From Clostridia bacterium (GTDB taxonomy: Bacteria; Bacillota; Clostridia; Lachnospirales; Lachnospiraceae), in the NCBI GenBank assembly GCA_910574475.1, contig CAJTAT010000003.1, forward strand, positions 407,943 through 471,942: a stretch of DNA of 64,000 nucleotides, read 5' to 3'. Under the pieces are notes generated by a model. The model searched no databases, was not told the origin of the DNA, and worked only from the letters and a program-made list of their open reading frames with translations. Positions 7,657 through 16,075 of this stretch are shown in pieces (position 1 is the first letter of the stretch; each line of letters begins with the position of its first letter). A program made the translations under genes and the position numbers.

Positions 7657-8025
7657 CTATCCTTCTTTTTCTGTTATATTTTTAACCGTTGTACCAGAAA
7701 CATAAATCCCCTCTTTAATATACATGGCAAAAGGTCCGCTTGGCCCTACTGGGTTAAGGTTAATTGTCTTAATCCCTTTTTTGGGAAACATACCGCAGCG
7801 AAGGGTTCCACCACAATTGATAATCGCACAGGCAACCTCATCATCACGCACTGGATGCCGAAAGCCATCAATTGCCTCCCCACCAATAATTTCTGCAATT
7901 TTCACGGCAACCGGGTGAATCCCTGTGCCTGTCATACAAGATACTTTTGTTCTCTTCCCTTCAACTTTAATTTCCAAAGGAGTCCCAAATCCTCCTGATC
8001 CCTTTACAACAACTGCTATACCCAT
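7657..8025 (-). CDS. gutE: PTS glucitol/sorbitol-specific EIIB component
   Basis: A 122-residue protein matching the N-terminal half of SrlE/GutE. The conserved CGGTLRCG block (residues 71-78) includes the phosphoacceptor cysteine; SGGFGTPLEIK, GEAIDGFRHPV and IKEGIYVSGTTVKNIT are also family blocks. It transfers phosphate from EIIA to the incoming hexitol. A strong GGGAGG site precedes the ATG. It follows the frameshifted gutA gene by 15 bases and depends on it for transport. Confidence 0.9.
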   Translation of the reverse strand: MGIAVVVKGSGGFGTPLEIKVEGKRTKVSCMTGTGIHPVAVKIAEIIGGEAIDGFRHPVRDDEVACAIINCGGTLRCGMFPKKGIKTINLNPVGPSGPFAMYIKEGIYVSGTTVKNITEKEG

Positions 8026-8040
8026 TCTTATCCTCCCTTA

Positions 8041-8651
8041 TTATTCAGCCTTTCTGGCTTCCATTTCATCCCAGTCGATGCCTTGACGTTTTCCTAAGAA
8101 TAATGTCATTTTCTCAACTACAATGCCTACAAAAGAAGAGGTGCACAGTGCTAGAATAAAGGTGCATACAGCCAGAACACTTCCTGCATGAGTACCATAT
8201 TTGTCAACCACACCATTATAAATTCCAAGCCACACATACATTTCGGCTGGATTTACATGTGGAAACAGGCACATCATAGGAGCCATATTCGTTCTGTTGG
8301 CAATCTCATAAAAGGCAGGTTTATATTTTCTTTTAAATATCTTCCAAGGGTAAATACAACTGGACTTCCAAGGAAGAAATTACCCAGATACGGGAGAATG
8401 GTGTACCTGGTAAAAAAATTGCCTGTCAGCTTCTGGGCAAACCCCTCAAAACGTTCTTGCCCTATAAGCCCTACAAATGCGTTTAAAACGGTCAGTGCTA
8501 CCAATGCCATAGGCAAAATTCCAAGTGCATTGTTTACGATTGCTTCCCCCGCCGCATTGAAGAAGTTCATCAATCCCTCTGCTGCAGATACAAACAGATT
8601 TATAACACCTGGCAATTCCACAGCGGCTTCTGTTGCTGTTAATAAGTGCAT
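8041..8651 (-). pseudogene. gutA: PTS glucitol/sorbitol-specific EIIC (GutA), interrupted by a -1 frameshift
   Basis: Two frames together encode one GutA protein of about 203 residues. The first frame (from ATG at 8651) gives NALGILPMALVALTVLNAFV and TILPYLGNFFLGSPVVFTLG, then leaves the family after GRYLKE and stops at 8274. The second frame supplies KYKPAFYEIANRTNMAPMMC, FPHVNPAEMYVWLGI and the remaining membrane segments to 8041. One missing base near 8326-8337 would repair the gene. At the junction the first frame reads T TTA AAA (8337-8331), a consensus -1 slippery heptamer; slippage there restores GRYLKRKYKP with no residue lost. It is therefore a fresh one-base deletion, a sequencing error or a recoded gene. 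All other PTS genes are intact. Confidence 0.85.
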
Positions 8652-8676
8652 AGAAATTCCTCCTTATAAATTATAT

Positions 8677-8702
8677 CTGGACATATCCAAGGACATATCC
8701 AG
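8677..8702 (-). promoter_or_regulatory. Tandem operator-like boxes of the gut PTS operon
   Basis: GGACATATCC is repeated at 8679-8688 and 8691-8700 with two bases between, inside the larger quasi-palindrome CTGGA...TCCAG. The boxes begin directly at the -10 element, covering the expected transcription start. The same core lies at the same place in the nagB promoter (5365-5378). Confidence 0.6.
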
Positions 8703-8729
8703 CATAACATTCTTCCCATTTCTTTGCAA
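8701..8729 (-). promoter_or_regulatory. gut PTS operon promoter
   Basis: On the minus strand TTGCAA (8729-8724) and TATGCT (8706-8701) are separated by 17 bases. The transcript would carry the operator repeats in its first bases and a GGAGG ribosome binding site before gutA. Between this promoter and the terminator at 8813 lie two small hairpins of unknown role (CCCGT/ACGGG at 8761-8788 and ATACCC/GGGTAT at 8789-8803). Confidence 0.6.
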
Positions 8730-8812
8730 TAAAAATTTATACTTTATCGAATGAAGTTCGCCCGTTCCGAAGGAGCTTGAATTACGGGATACCCGGAGGG
8801 TATAAATAAAGT

Positions 8813-8852
8813 AAAAAATCCACTCTTGAACCTCAATACTCAAGAGTGGATT
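8813..8852 (-). terminator. Terminator of the RACo/DUF3786 operon
   Basis: AATCCACTCTTGA (8817-8829) pairs perfectly with TCAAGAGTGGATT (8840-8852). On the minus strand it is followed by TTTTTTAC, a good rho-independent terminator for the gene ending at 8893. Confidence 0.88.
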
Positions 8853-8892
8853 GCCGTTTTGTTTTTTCATGTTTTAAACGAGACTCGTCAAT

Positions 8893-9549
8893 TCATACTT
8901 CCGCCAACTTTTTCAGGGTGGTGATGGAGATATCTCCCACCACAGCCAAGTCTTCTGCCTGGTAGGCATAGGGAAAATTGTCCTCAAATAAAATCTGAGA
9001 GGAGGGCGGAAACTCTTCATCCCCTGCCCAGAGAATAAAGCGCACATGGAGGCCATTGATAAACTCAAATTCATATGCAACATCGCCCATGGAAATCTTC
9101 TCTGCTCCCAGCTTTTCCATAGCTTTTGCAAACTGTTCCAGCTTAAATCCAAAGCTGAACTTAAGACGCATAAGGCAACGCCCTTCAAACTGGCGAAAAT
9201 ACACTTCTCCCCAGGGAACCTCCCGGTAGGTCAAATACTTTCCGCTGCTCTTTACTGCCTGCCCTGAAATCAGGAAACGAAGGACAATAATCTTGGCTGG
9301 AACCAGATCCAGTAAAAGATGGACTCCCTCTTCTCCCTCTTCTCCCTCTTCTTCTTTGTGTACAGCAAACTCTGGAAAATCTACCAGATAATGGTATCCC
9401 ATCAGGCGAATGTGAAACTGCTGTCTCTCCTCGTCGTAGGGTACATCACAGCGAAGAGCTGCTTCTTTTGGATCAATGTTACGATATTCCTCCAGATAAT
9501 GTTCCAGAGGAACCCGCTCTTTATTATCCTTTTCGTAAGGTAATTCCAT
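8893..9549 (-). CDS. DUF3786 domain-containing protein
   Basis: A soluble protein of 218 residues with no membrane segment. The order of blocks (ALRCDVPYDEERQQFHI, AKIIVLRFLISGQAV, RFILWAGDEEFPPSSQILFE) matches DUF3786 proteins, which are common in acetogens, methanogens and sulfate reducers and often lie next to corrinoid or iron-sulfur enzyme genes. The function is not known; the FPPSSQILFEDNFPYAY region resembles putative metal- or corrinoid-protein partner domains only by context. It starts 42 bases after the RACo gene, so co-transcription is likely and a role in corrinoid-protein activation is inferred. An acidic EEEGEEGEEG insert (about residues 67-76) is a species-specific loop. Start is ATG 9549; a GTG lies one codon upstream. 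Confidence 0.7.
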   Translation of the reverse strand: MELPYEKDNKERVPLEHYLEEYRNIDPKEAALRCDVPYDEERQQFHIRLMGYHYLVDFPEFAVHKEEEGEEGEEGVHLLLDLVPAKIIVLRFLISGQAVKSSGKYLTYREVPWGEVYFRQFEGRCLMRLKFSFGFKLEQFAKAMEKLGAEKISMGDVAYEFEFINGLHVRFILWAGDEEFPPSSQILFEDNFPYAYQAEDLAVVGDISITTLKKLAEV

Positions 9550-9591
9550 CACTATCTTACTCCTTTTTAGTCAAATTCAGTCTGCTTCTCC

Positions 9592-11523
9592 CTAAGTCTC
9601 CTGTACCACAGAGGGAAACAGAGAGCTGTCTGTATGGGGCAGGAAACAACAGGCCACGAACTCATCCATATATCCCGGTTCTGTGGAAAGTTCCAGGTAA
9701 GTCATATTCTGAGCAAGCTCATACACCTTGCGCTCCGCCTTCGTGGATAAAAGCATGGCGTACGCTCCGCACAGGGAAGAGTTGCCAATATAGTGATAAC
9801 ATTCCAGAGGAATATCCGGGAACATCCCAATGTTGATGGCATTCTGCATATTAATCCCACTTCCAATACCGCCAGCCACATAGACCTGTTCAATCATACT
9901 GATGTCAAAATCTAATGTCTTTAGCATGGTACGGATGGCAGAGAAAATCGCTCCCTTTGCCCGAATAAAGTTGTCGATATCTACTTCTGTGATCTCCACA
10001 TCCTTAACAGAGCCAGACTCTTCTTCAAAGGCCAGTATATAGCTGCCCATACCATAAGCGTCACGCTTAATCCTGCGCCCCTCCCGGATAAACTTGCCTT
10101 TAGGGCTGATAATGTTACAGCGGAACAATTCTGCAATCACATCGATGATTCCAGAGCCGCACAGACCAACAGGCTTCTCTCCCTCATCCCCAATAATGGT
10201 AAAGGTAGGTTCCATAGTCTCTGCATCAATGGTGCAGGCCTCAATGGCTCCATCGGTAGCGCGCATACCACAACTGATATCTCCGCCTTCAAAAGCTGGT
10301 CCTGCAGAGCAGGCACAACTCATCATAAACTCAGAATTTCCAAATACTAATTCCCCGTTAGTCCCCAGATCTATAAACAGAGAAAACTCTGGCTGGTTCC
10401 AGAGCATGCTCACCAGCGTTCCTGCTGTAATGTCGCCGCCCACATAGCTTCCAATATTAGGAGCCATAATAATATGGGCATCAGGATGCACTTTCAGGTT
10501 AATATCCGATCCATAGAAAGAGTTTGTCTTAAAAAAGGCTGGAATATACGGTTCCATACGCAGTGGATCCGCGTTAATTCCCATAAGCAAGTGATTCATG
10601 GTTGTATTTCCGGCAATGGCCAGACGGTAAATGTGTCGGGTACTGATTCCGGCAGAGCGGCACATCTGTTGAATCATAGGATTCAGTGTCTCAGACACAA
10701 TGGCGTCCTGCAGGCGTGTCCTCCCACCCTGTTTGGTAGATTCAATGATTCGATTGATCACATCCGCCCCATAACGGATCTGTCCGTTCCCTGTGGATGC
10801 CTTGGCCAGTATCCGGCCGTCCAGCATATTGACAATCACAGCAGAAACTGTAGTCGTACCGATATCCACAGCAAGTCCACCCACAATCAAATCTTCGTTT
10901 CTTCCATAAATATCATAGACAAATACATGACGTTTCGCTTTTCCAATTATACACTGAATCTCAAAGTTGCCACTCCGCAAAACGTTGGGGAGCTTTCGCA
11001 GGCAGGAATAGGGCAGACGGATATACTGGATTCCCGTTTCCTCCTGGAGAGCCCGTATCACGCGTTCAATATCCGGCATGGTATCATTAAGGCTCGGCGG
11101 ATCCATCTTAATTCTCACAATCTCAAAGTTATTTTGGAGAGGAAGCTCTGCTTCCTCAATCTTTCTCTTGGACTCGTCAAAAATTGCCACCTCTTCAGGA
11201 GAGCTCAAATCTGCCACTTTCATACGGCTGCGATAAGCAGAAGCAATATCCGGCACCAATACTTCCACATCCCCTGCAATATGGCTGACGCAGGCCAGAC
11301 GCCATCCTTCCTCATACTCGCTGTCGCTGATGTGACGTGTTTTCTTAGAATCCAGTTTTCCCTTTAAAAATTTAACCTTACACTTTCCGCAGGAAGCATT
11401 GCCGGAACAAGGAGCGTCAATTACAACATTCGACTTTCTCGCAGTTTCCAGCAAATTCTCTCCTAGTGTGGTGGATACTGCCACTTTCTCCCCATTTTCA
11501 AATTGAAATACTACATTTGCCAT
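9592..11523 (-). CDS. Reductive activator of corrinoid protein (RACo/AcsV-like, [2Fe-2S] ASKHA ATPase)
   Basis: A 643-residue protein. Residues 1-95 form a plant-type [2Fe-2S] ferredoxin domain with ligands Cys39, Cys45, Cys48 and Cys78. Residues from about 210 onward form the DUF4445/ASKHA ATPase domain, with phosphate-binding DIGTTTVSAV at 220-229, later DLGTNGELVF and GLCGSGIIDV. RACo-type proteins use ATP binding to drive electron transfer to inactive Co(II) corrinoid, returning the CoFeSP or methyltransferase corrinoid protein to Co(I). The CoFeSP operon is about 17 kb away, so AcsC/AcsD are likely clients; O-demethylase corrinoid proteins elsewhere are an alternative. It leads an operon with a DUF3786 gene. 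Confidence 0.87.
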   Translation of the reverse strand: MANVVFQFENGEKVAVSTTLGENLLETARKSNVVIDAPCSGNASCGKCKVKFLKGKLDSKKTRHISDSEYEEGWRLACVSHIAGDVEVLVPDIASAYRSRMKVADLSSPEEVAIFDESKRKIEEAELPLQNNFEIVRIKMDPPSLNDTMPDIERVIRALQEETGIQYIRLPYSCLRKLPNVLRSGNFEIQCIIGKAKRHVFVYDIYGRNEDLIVGGLAVDIGTTTVSAVIVNMLDGRILAKASTGNGQIRYGADVINRIIESTKQGGRTRLQDAIVSETLNPMIQQMCRSAGISTRHIYRLAIAGNTTMNHLLMGINADPLRMEPYIPAFFKTNSFYGSDINLKVHPDAHIIMAPNIGSYVGGDITAGTLVSMLWNQPEFSLFIDLGTNGELVFGNSEFMMSCACSAGPAFEGGDISCGMRATDGAIEACTIDAETMEPTFTIIGDEGEKPVGLCGSGIIDVIAELFRCNIISPKGKFIREGRRIKRDAYGMGSYILAFEEESGSVKDVEITEVDIDNFIRAKGAIFSAIRTMLKTLDFDISMIEQVYVAGGIGSGINMQNAINIGMFPDIPLECYHYIGNSSLCGAYAMLLSTKAERKVYELAQNMTYLELSTEPGYMDEFVACCFLPHTDSSLFPSVVQET

Positions 11524-11626
11524 TCTAAACCTCCTAATTTCACTATCCTAAATTGCGCACCTGTCCCCTTATCAAGAGAGGGTAAGGTACTCTCACAATC
11601 CTTCTTGAACATAATCCCTTACTGCA

Positions 11627-11656
11627 ATTGTATCATATTCCCTGAAATCCGTCCAA
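11627..11656 (-). promoter_or_regulatory. Promoter of the RACo operon
   Basis: On the minus strand TTGGAC (11656-11651) and TACAAT (11632-11627) are 18 bases apart, leaving a leader of about 100 bases with one small hairpin. The rest of the 336-base interval up to 11859 is very A/T rich with a TATAAT-like element at 11792-11797 that may serve the plus-strand secreted-protein gene. Confidence 0.55.
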
Positions 11657-11859
11657 TCATTTCCTGCATTTTGCAAGTCACCTTTTCCACTATTTTGTTC
11701 TGATTTGTATTTTTATCTGAATATTCAAAATCTTATTATAATCTAAATATAATTACAAATTATTATTCATTTTTTTGTAATAATTATTGTATATAATAAT
11801 TAGAACAAAATTGTATCTGATGGAACTAGCCAACAAAATTTGGAAAGCGAGGTGTGCTT

Positions 11860-12345
11860 ATGAAAAAACTTCTACATTGGTGTACGGCAGGACTTATAAT
11901 GGTTTCTATTTCTATGTTTCCCGGACCAAGAGATGTAAAGGCCGCAGGACTCATCCCTGCCACTGGCCTTCCCACAGAAGCAACCCTCACAAAAGAAGAG
12001 AAAGACCTTCAACTATCCTATGTACAGTTGGATGAGAGAGAAAAAAACATTCTGGATGAAATTCTCAGCGATTACGTATCAGAAGAAGTCGTTCGATTAG
12101 CTGACGCAGGCGTGGATTATGAGATCAAAGGTTGGATGGAAAAAGGTACGCACACCTATCTTTTCTTGGAAAAAAGATTTCCTGAGAAAACAGTCTACAC
12201 AGCCTGCGGCTATGCCCAGACAGGGAATGGGGAATACGTATACTTTGAACTTACTTCTCCTGCTGCATTGACAGAAGAGATGGTAGATAAAGAGACCCAG
12301 AGCACATTTTTTGAAGGCTGGATCTCCGAAAAAGCGTTATGTTAA
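11860..12345 (+). CDS. Secreted protein of unknown function
   Basis: A 161-residue protein with a clear signal peptide (MKKLL, hydrophobic core to about residue 20, probable cleavage after VKAAG near residue 31). The mature part is charged and hydrophilic, with YVQLDEREKNILDEILSDYV and an alternating strand region around YTACGYAQTGNGEYVYFELT. I do not recognise the family. The ATG at 11860 follows GAGGTG; a GTG two codons upstream is less likely. It ends by overlapping the last 9 bases of the convergent threonine aldolase gene. Confidence 0.65.
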   Translation: MKKLLHWCTAGLIMVSISMFPGPRDVKAAGLIPATGLPTEATLTKEEKDLQLSYVQLDEREKNILDEILSDYVSEEVVRLADAGVDYEIKGWMEKGTHTYLFLEKRFPEKTVYTACGYAQTGNGEYVYFELTSPAALTEEMVDKETQSTFFEGWISEKALC

Positions 12346-13365
12346 AAGAGCAAACAGGGCCCGTACATCCTCCTCTTTTGTAGCCCAACTGGTAGCAAAA
12401 CGAACAACCGTCCGTTCTTCTCCCAGTTTGTCCCAAAAGCTAAAAACCACATCCTTTTGGAGGCTTTCTATCTCCCTGTTATCTAAGATAATAAACTGCT
12501 GGTTGGTGGGGGACTGAAGGTAGAAGGGATAGTTTCTTTCAAGAAACCCTTTTTTCATCAGCTCCGCCATCTCAATCGCGTGACGGCTAATCTCAAAATA
12601 CAACTGATCTGTAAACAGTGTATCAAACTGTATCCCCAGAAGGCGCCCTTTTGCCAGAAGTGCTCCATGCTGCTTTACCATAGTCATAAAATATTTGGGC
12701 ATGTTATGTTTCGTAAACACTACAGCCTCTCCGCAGAGAGCTCCCACCTTGGTACCTCCAATATAAAACACGTCACAACATTCTGCAAGGATGGGGAGGG
12801 TCACATCTGTCTCCATACTTGCCAGGCCATAGCCGAGACGCGCTCCGTCCACATACAGAGGGATCTCATAACTACGACAGACGGCCGAGATCTCTTCAAG
12901 TTCCTGTCTGCTGTAGAGTGTTCCATATTCTGTAGGGTGAGAAATATATGCCATCCCAGGAAATACCATGTGTTCGTGATTTTTGTCCTGCCAAAATTCC
13001 CTGAGACAAGCTTCCAGCTCCTGGGCTTTGATCTTTCCCTCATGTCCGGGAATCTCAAGCACTTTATGGCCATGATACTCAATGGCACCTGCCTCGTGAA
13101 GGCTCACATGACCCGTCTTCGCTGCTACCACGCCTTCATAGGGCTTTAACATGGTGTCAATCACAATCATATTTGTCTGAGTACCCCCCACAAGGAAAAA
13201 TACTTCCGCCTGGGGGCACGCACAGGCTTTTCGAATCTTCTCTCTGGCGCTTTCACAGTAAGGATCACTTCCGTACCCAGATACCTTTTCTAAGTTCGTC
13301 TCTAGAAGACGCTTTAAAATCTTTTCATGAGCGCCCTCCACATAATCGCTTTCAAATGATAACAT
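12337..13365 (-). CDS. ltaE: Low-specificity L-threonine aldolase (PLP-dependent)
   Basis: A 342-residue fold-type I PLP enzyme cleaving L-threonine or allo-threonine to glycine and acetaldehyde. It shows the N-terminal FESDYVEGAHEKIL pattern, VGGTQTNMIVID, YISHPTEYGTLYS, the cofactor-binding YVDGARLGYGL and the PLP lysine in FYIGGTKVGALCGEAVVF. The start MLSFESDY is chosen from family length and a GGGGGA site; a longer reading to 13473 overlaps the upstream HAD gene. Gene order suggests one transcript with the lipoprotein, MBL hydrolase and HAD genes. Confidence 0.9.
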   Translation of the reverse strand: MLSFESDYVEGAHEKILKRLLETNLEKVSGYGSDPYCESAREKIRKACACPQAEVFFLVGGTQTNMIVIDTMLKPYEGVVAAKTGHVSLHEAGAIEYHGHKVLEIPGHEGKIKAQELEACLREFWQDKNHEHMVFPGMAYISHPTEYGTLYSRQELEEISAVCRSYEIPLYVDGARLGYGLASMETDVTLPILAECCDVFYIGGTKVGALCGEAVVFTKHNMPKYFMTMVKQHGALLAKGRLLGIQFDTLFTDQLYFEISRHAIEMAELMKKGFLERNYPFYLQSPTNQQFIILDNREIESLQKDVVFSFWDKLGEERTVVRFATSWATKEEDVRALFALLT

Positions 13366-13394
13366 CCCAATCCCCCACTTCTTCTCTTTCTTAT

Positions 13395-14165
13395 TTAATT
13401 CAAAATTTGAAAATATTTTAATGCATCCAAGATACCGCCCTTGTCTACGTCTCCGGTTACATAGTCCGCACACTCTTTGACGCTTGTTTCCGCATTTCCC
13501 ATGGCAATCCCAAGTCCTGCTGCCTTAAGCATCTGGATATCATTCTCTCCGTCGCCAAATGCTATAACATCCTCCCAGGAAAAGTCCCAATGCTTTAAGA
13601 TCTCATCCATTCCACTCTTTTTCCCACCGCTCTTGGGAATAATATCCACTGCATAGGGGTTCCAGCGCGTCATTTTAGAATGTGCCATCTGAGCCATTAC
13701 ATAGTCTGTATCTTTCTTATCCGAAAATACATTTGCCTGATAGACAGGGGCTCCCTCATATGCTTCCACCCTGGGCAGTTCCGTCGTAATGGCTTTGTGA
13801 GCCGTTCTCACTTTATCATTGATACAGTTAATATAGATTCTGTCCTCTTCTACGAACATTAGTGGAATCTCTTTTTTCTCAAAGATAGGCAGAACCTTTT
13901 GGATATCTTCTAGATTAATGGGTGACGCATAGAGGCGCTTTCTGTCTCTGTCCAGGCATATCTGTCCGTTTAAAAGCACATAGCCGTCAAATGTAATCTC
14001 ATTGACAGGAAGATTTTCAATCTCCAGAATATGCCTGCCTGATGACACAAATATAAGAATTCCCTGCTGCCCAAGGCGCCTTAAAGCTTCTCTGGTATCC
14101 CCAGGAATCACTCCCTGATCCATCAATGTGCCATCAATATCGAAAAATGCTGCTTTTATCTTCAT
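13395..14165 (-). CDS. Cof-type HAD-IIB family sugar-phosphate phosphatase
   Basis: A 256-residue cytosolic phosphatase. HAD motif I is FFDIDGTLMDQG near the N-terminus, motif II SSGR, motif III lysine in IIPKSGGKKSGMDEIL and motif IV AFGDGENDIQMLKAAGLGIAMGN. The large cap domain between about residues 80 and 190 places it in subclass IIB (Cof/YidA group), which removes phosphate from sugar phosphates or cofactors with broad specificity. The physiological substrate is unknown. It begins 17 bases after the MBL hydrolase gene. Confidence 0.88.
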   Translation of the reverse strand: MKIKAAFFDIDGTLMDQGVIPGDTREALRRLGQQGILIFVSSGRHILEIENLPVNEITFDGYVLLNGQICLDRDRKRLYASPINLEDIQKVLPIFEKKEIPLMFVEEDRIYINCINDKVRTAHKAITTELPRVEAYEGAPVYQANVFSDKKDTDYVMAQMAHSKMTRWNPYAVDIIPKSGGKKSGMDEILKHWDFSWEDVIAFGDGENDIQMLKAAGLGIAMGNAETSVKECADYVTGDVDKGGILDALKYFQILN

Positions 14166-14182
14166 TTTTGCCTCCCCTAGTA

Positions 14183-14995
14183 CTACAGTTCAATGTCCAT
14201 CCCCGTATAAATCTGGCTGACGCAGTCTCCAAGCTCCTCCTTTAAAATGGCAAAAGCTCTGTCTCCTGTACAGTGACCTGTGTAAATCTTCTGAACTCCT
14301 GTTTTTCGAATTCGATCTGCCAGAGCCCGAACGGCCGCCTCTGAATCCTTATAGAGGTGAAAGCCCCCTATCATGGCATAAATCTGTTTGTCTGGGAATA
14401 CAGCACCAATCTCCTGAATAATATTGTCCACTCCTCCGTGGGAACAGCTATTACATATCACAAGCCCTCGCTCTGTATCAAATACCAGACTTTGCTCATG
14501 GAGAAAAGAATCTGGATATAACCTGCCATTTTTCTTAATATATAAATCCACGCCTTTGGCAATCTCTTCCAGTCCTTCTGTCTTGTGAGGAATCAAGCTT
14601 ACACCAGGAATTATTTCATAATCTCCTTCTACATACACAATCCGATCCTCATATTTCTTCAAAAATCCCCGATGGATTCCAATGTATTTATGGAAGATCC
14701 ATTTTTTCCCATAGCAGTTTTCTAACGTTCCTTTCCGAAGATAAAAGGGTGCCGTCCCATTTCTTTCAAAAAAGGCAGCCATTCCATCTGCATGATCATA
14801 GTGAGCGTGAGACAGGACTCCAAATTCCACCTGCTCTAAAGGAGCCCCGCAAGCCTGGGCATTTTCTGCAAAACGGCCGGATGCCCCTGTATCCAGTAAA
14901 ATCTTGTGTCCTTCATAATCCAGATAGACCGCAAGCCCCCATTCCGGCTGCAAATTACCTTTTGTTAAATTGTCAACTAAAATTTTGGCGCGCAT
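14183..14995 (-). CDS. MBL-fold metallo-hydrolase (COG1237-like)
   Basis: A 270-residue beta-lactamase-fold hydrolase. The metal site is LSHAHYDHADG (HxHxDH, about residues 61-71), with later ICNSCSHGGVDNI and IGGFHLYKD supplying further ligands. The general layout (N-terminal ILVDNLTKGN, LLDTGASG, LHEQSLVFDTERGLVI) fits the COG1237 group, which includes proteins labelled dihydropterin-ribofuranosyl-aminobenzene phosphate synthase in archaea; in bacteria the role is unclear. It is cytosolic and lies between a lipoprotein gene and a HAD phosphatase. Confidence 0.85.
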   Translation of the reverse strand: MRAKILVDNLTKGNLQPEWGLAVYLDYEGHKILLDTGASGRFAENAQACGAPLEQVEFGVLSHAHYDHADGMAAFFERNGTAPFYLRKGTLENCYGKKWIFHKYIGIHRGFLKKYEDRIVYVEGDYEIIPGVSLIPHKTEGLEEIAKGVDLYIKKNGRLYPDSFLHEQSLVFDTERGLVICNSCSHGGVDNIIQEIGAVFPDKQIYAMIGGFHLYKDSEAAVRALADRIRKTGVQKIYTGHCTGDRAFAILKEELGDCVSQIYTGMDIEL

Positions 14996-15013
14996 CCATC
15001 TTTCCCCCCTTCT

Positions 15014-15835
15014 CTATCTGAATTGTGCAAAGCTTTCTTCACTCAAGGGCAGCCATGGAATCTCCATCTCCCCTGCCTCTCCAACATGGGAAGTAACCCA
15101 CTCCTCATATTCTCCTTTATTGACGGGATCTTCCAACTGATATTCCTCACTGTCAGAAAGGTAATACAAGATTCCGTCTCCGTCTGTATCTGCTTCCTCT
15201 GGAAATGGTACTGGCTCCCCACCCAGATAAGCTTCTGGATAATAGGATTTATCCCAGGTGTCAACTAAGCCCACACATGTATAGTCATCTGTATCAGCCT
15301 GGTATTGGTAGAGGAAAAAGGGCCAAAAATCAGGGCCAAAGCCTTGATTATGAGAAAAACCTACCTTTATCACTCCATTTTCATAATAGGTAGTCATGGG
15401 AAACTGCAAAAATTCTTCCCGCAGTTCCTTTAATTCTCCGTCATAATCGTAGATAGCCTCTGTCATACCTGCCATACTCGTTGTGGTATACTGAAGCATC
15501 AGCTCTTCTCTTCCATCTTGATCCACATCAAAGATGGCAAAATGATTATCCTCCATACTGCCAAAGCCATCAAAATATACTTCGGTTCCATCTGGCCACT
15601 GTTTTTGGACAAGGAGGCGATTCAATACTTCCAAATAAAATACCCGGGCCTCAGCCGCTTCTTCTTCCCTGGGATCTGTTTCTTCCTCCGCCAACTGCGT
15701 ATCCTGCGACAGGTCCTGCACCAGCTCTGCCTCCTCATTCTGACTATCCTGATTGCTTTTCTTACATCCAGCAAACATGACAGCTACGATTAAAGCTAAA
15801 ACAAAACCTATCTTTTTATGTACCACATGTTTCAC
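15014..15835 (-). CDS. Lipoprotein of unknown function
   Basis: A protein of about 273 residues with a lipoprotein signal (basic start, hydrophobic FVLALIVAVMFAGC, lipobox Cys) followed by an acidic linker (residues about 30-65). The mature domain contains FDVDQDGREELML and DTDGDGILYYL, calcium-binding-like loops seen in VCBS/FG-GAP-type surface proteins, suggesting an extracellular, metal-stabilised fold. GGGAGG lies 11 bases before the GTG at 15835, which I take as the start; an ATG at 15856 overlaps that site. It is first of four co-oriented genes. Function is not recognised. Confidence 0.65.
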   Translation of the reverse strand: MKHVVHKKIGFVLALIVAVMFAGCKKSNQDSQNEEAELVQDLSQDTQLAEEETDPREEEAAEARVFYLEVLNRLLVQKQWPDGTEVYFDGFGSMEDNHFAIFDVDQDGREELMLQYTTTSMAGMTEAIYDYDGELKELREEFLQFPMTTYYENGVIKVGFSHNQGFGPDFWPFFLYQYQADTDDYTCVGLVDTWDKSYYPEAYLGGEPVPFPEEADTDGDGILYYLSDSEEYQLEDPVNKGEYEEWVTSHVGEAGEMEIPWLPLSEESFAQFR

Positions 15836-15990
15836 TTTTATCAATTCCTCCCTCATCCTTCTTATGTCTCAACGTAACAAGCTGCATCTCTTGGCTGAGG
15901 CATCAATGTCCTTGTCAAGAGATGGTAGATCTAGTTTATCATGAATTCTGATTCTCTACAACTGGTGTATTCACGAAATTAATCGGACAA

Positions 15991-16030
15991 AGAAATTCCC
16001 CCACCTGCATCTCTGCAAATGGGGGATTCC
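15991..16030 (-). terminator. Terminator of acsB copy 1
   Basis: AATCCCCCA and TGGGGGAATT form the stem with an inner TTTGCA/TGCAGG extension (15995-16028); on the minus strand TTTCTTTG follows. This separates acsB from the lipoprotein operon. Confidence 0.75.
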
Positions 16031-16075
16031 AAGCATTACTATATGATATATGATTTTCTATCAGACAAGCAACCC

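Noticed and set aside
8756..8803. Two small consecutive hairpins between the gut promoter and the DUF3786 terminator
   Set aside because: Short stems outside any transcript of either operon as I read the promoters; not enough to call an RNA or repeat.
9320..9360. Short CTCCCTCTT tandem repeat
   Set aside because: It encodes the acidic EEEGEEGEEG loop in the DUF3786 protein; a coding microrepeat, not a regulatory array.
10474..11367. A 297-codon open frame on the plus strand over the RACo gene
   Set aside because: Antisense shadow of a gene with clear ferredoxin and ASKHA motifs; its own translation shows no recognisable domain.
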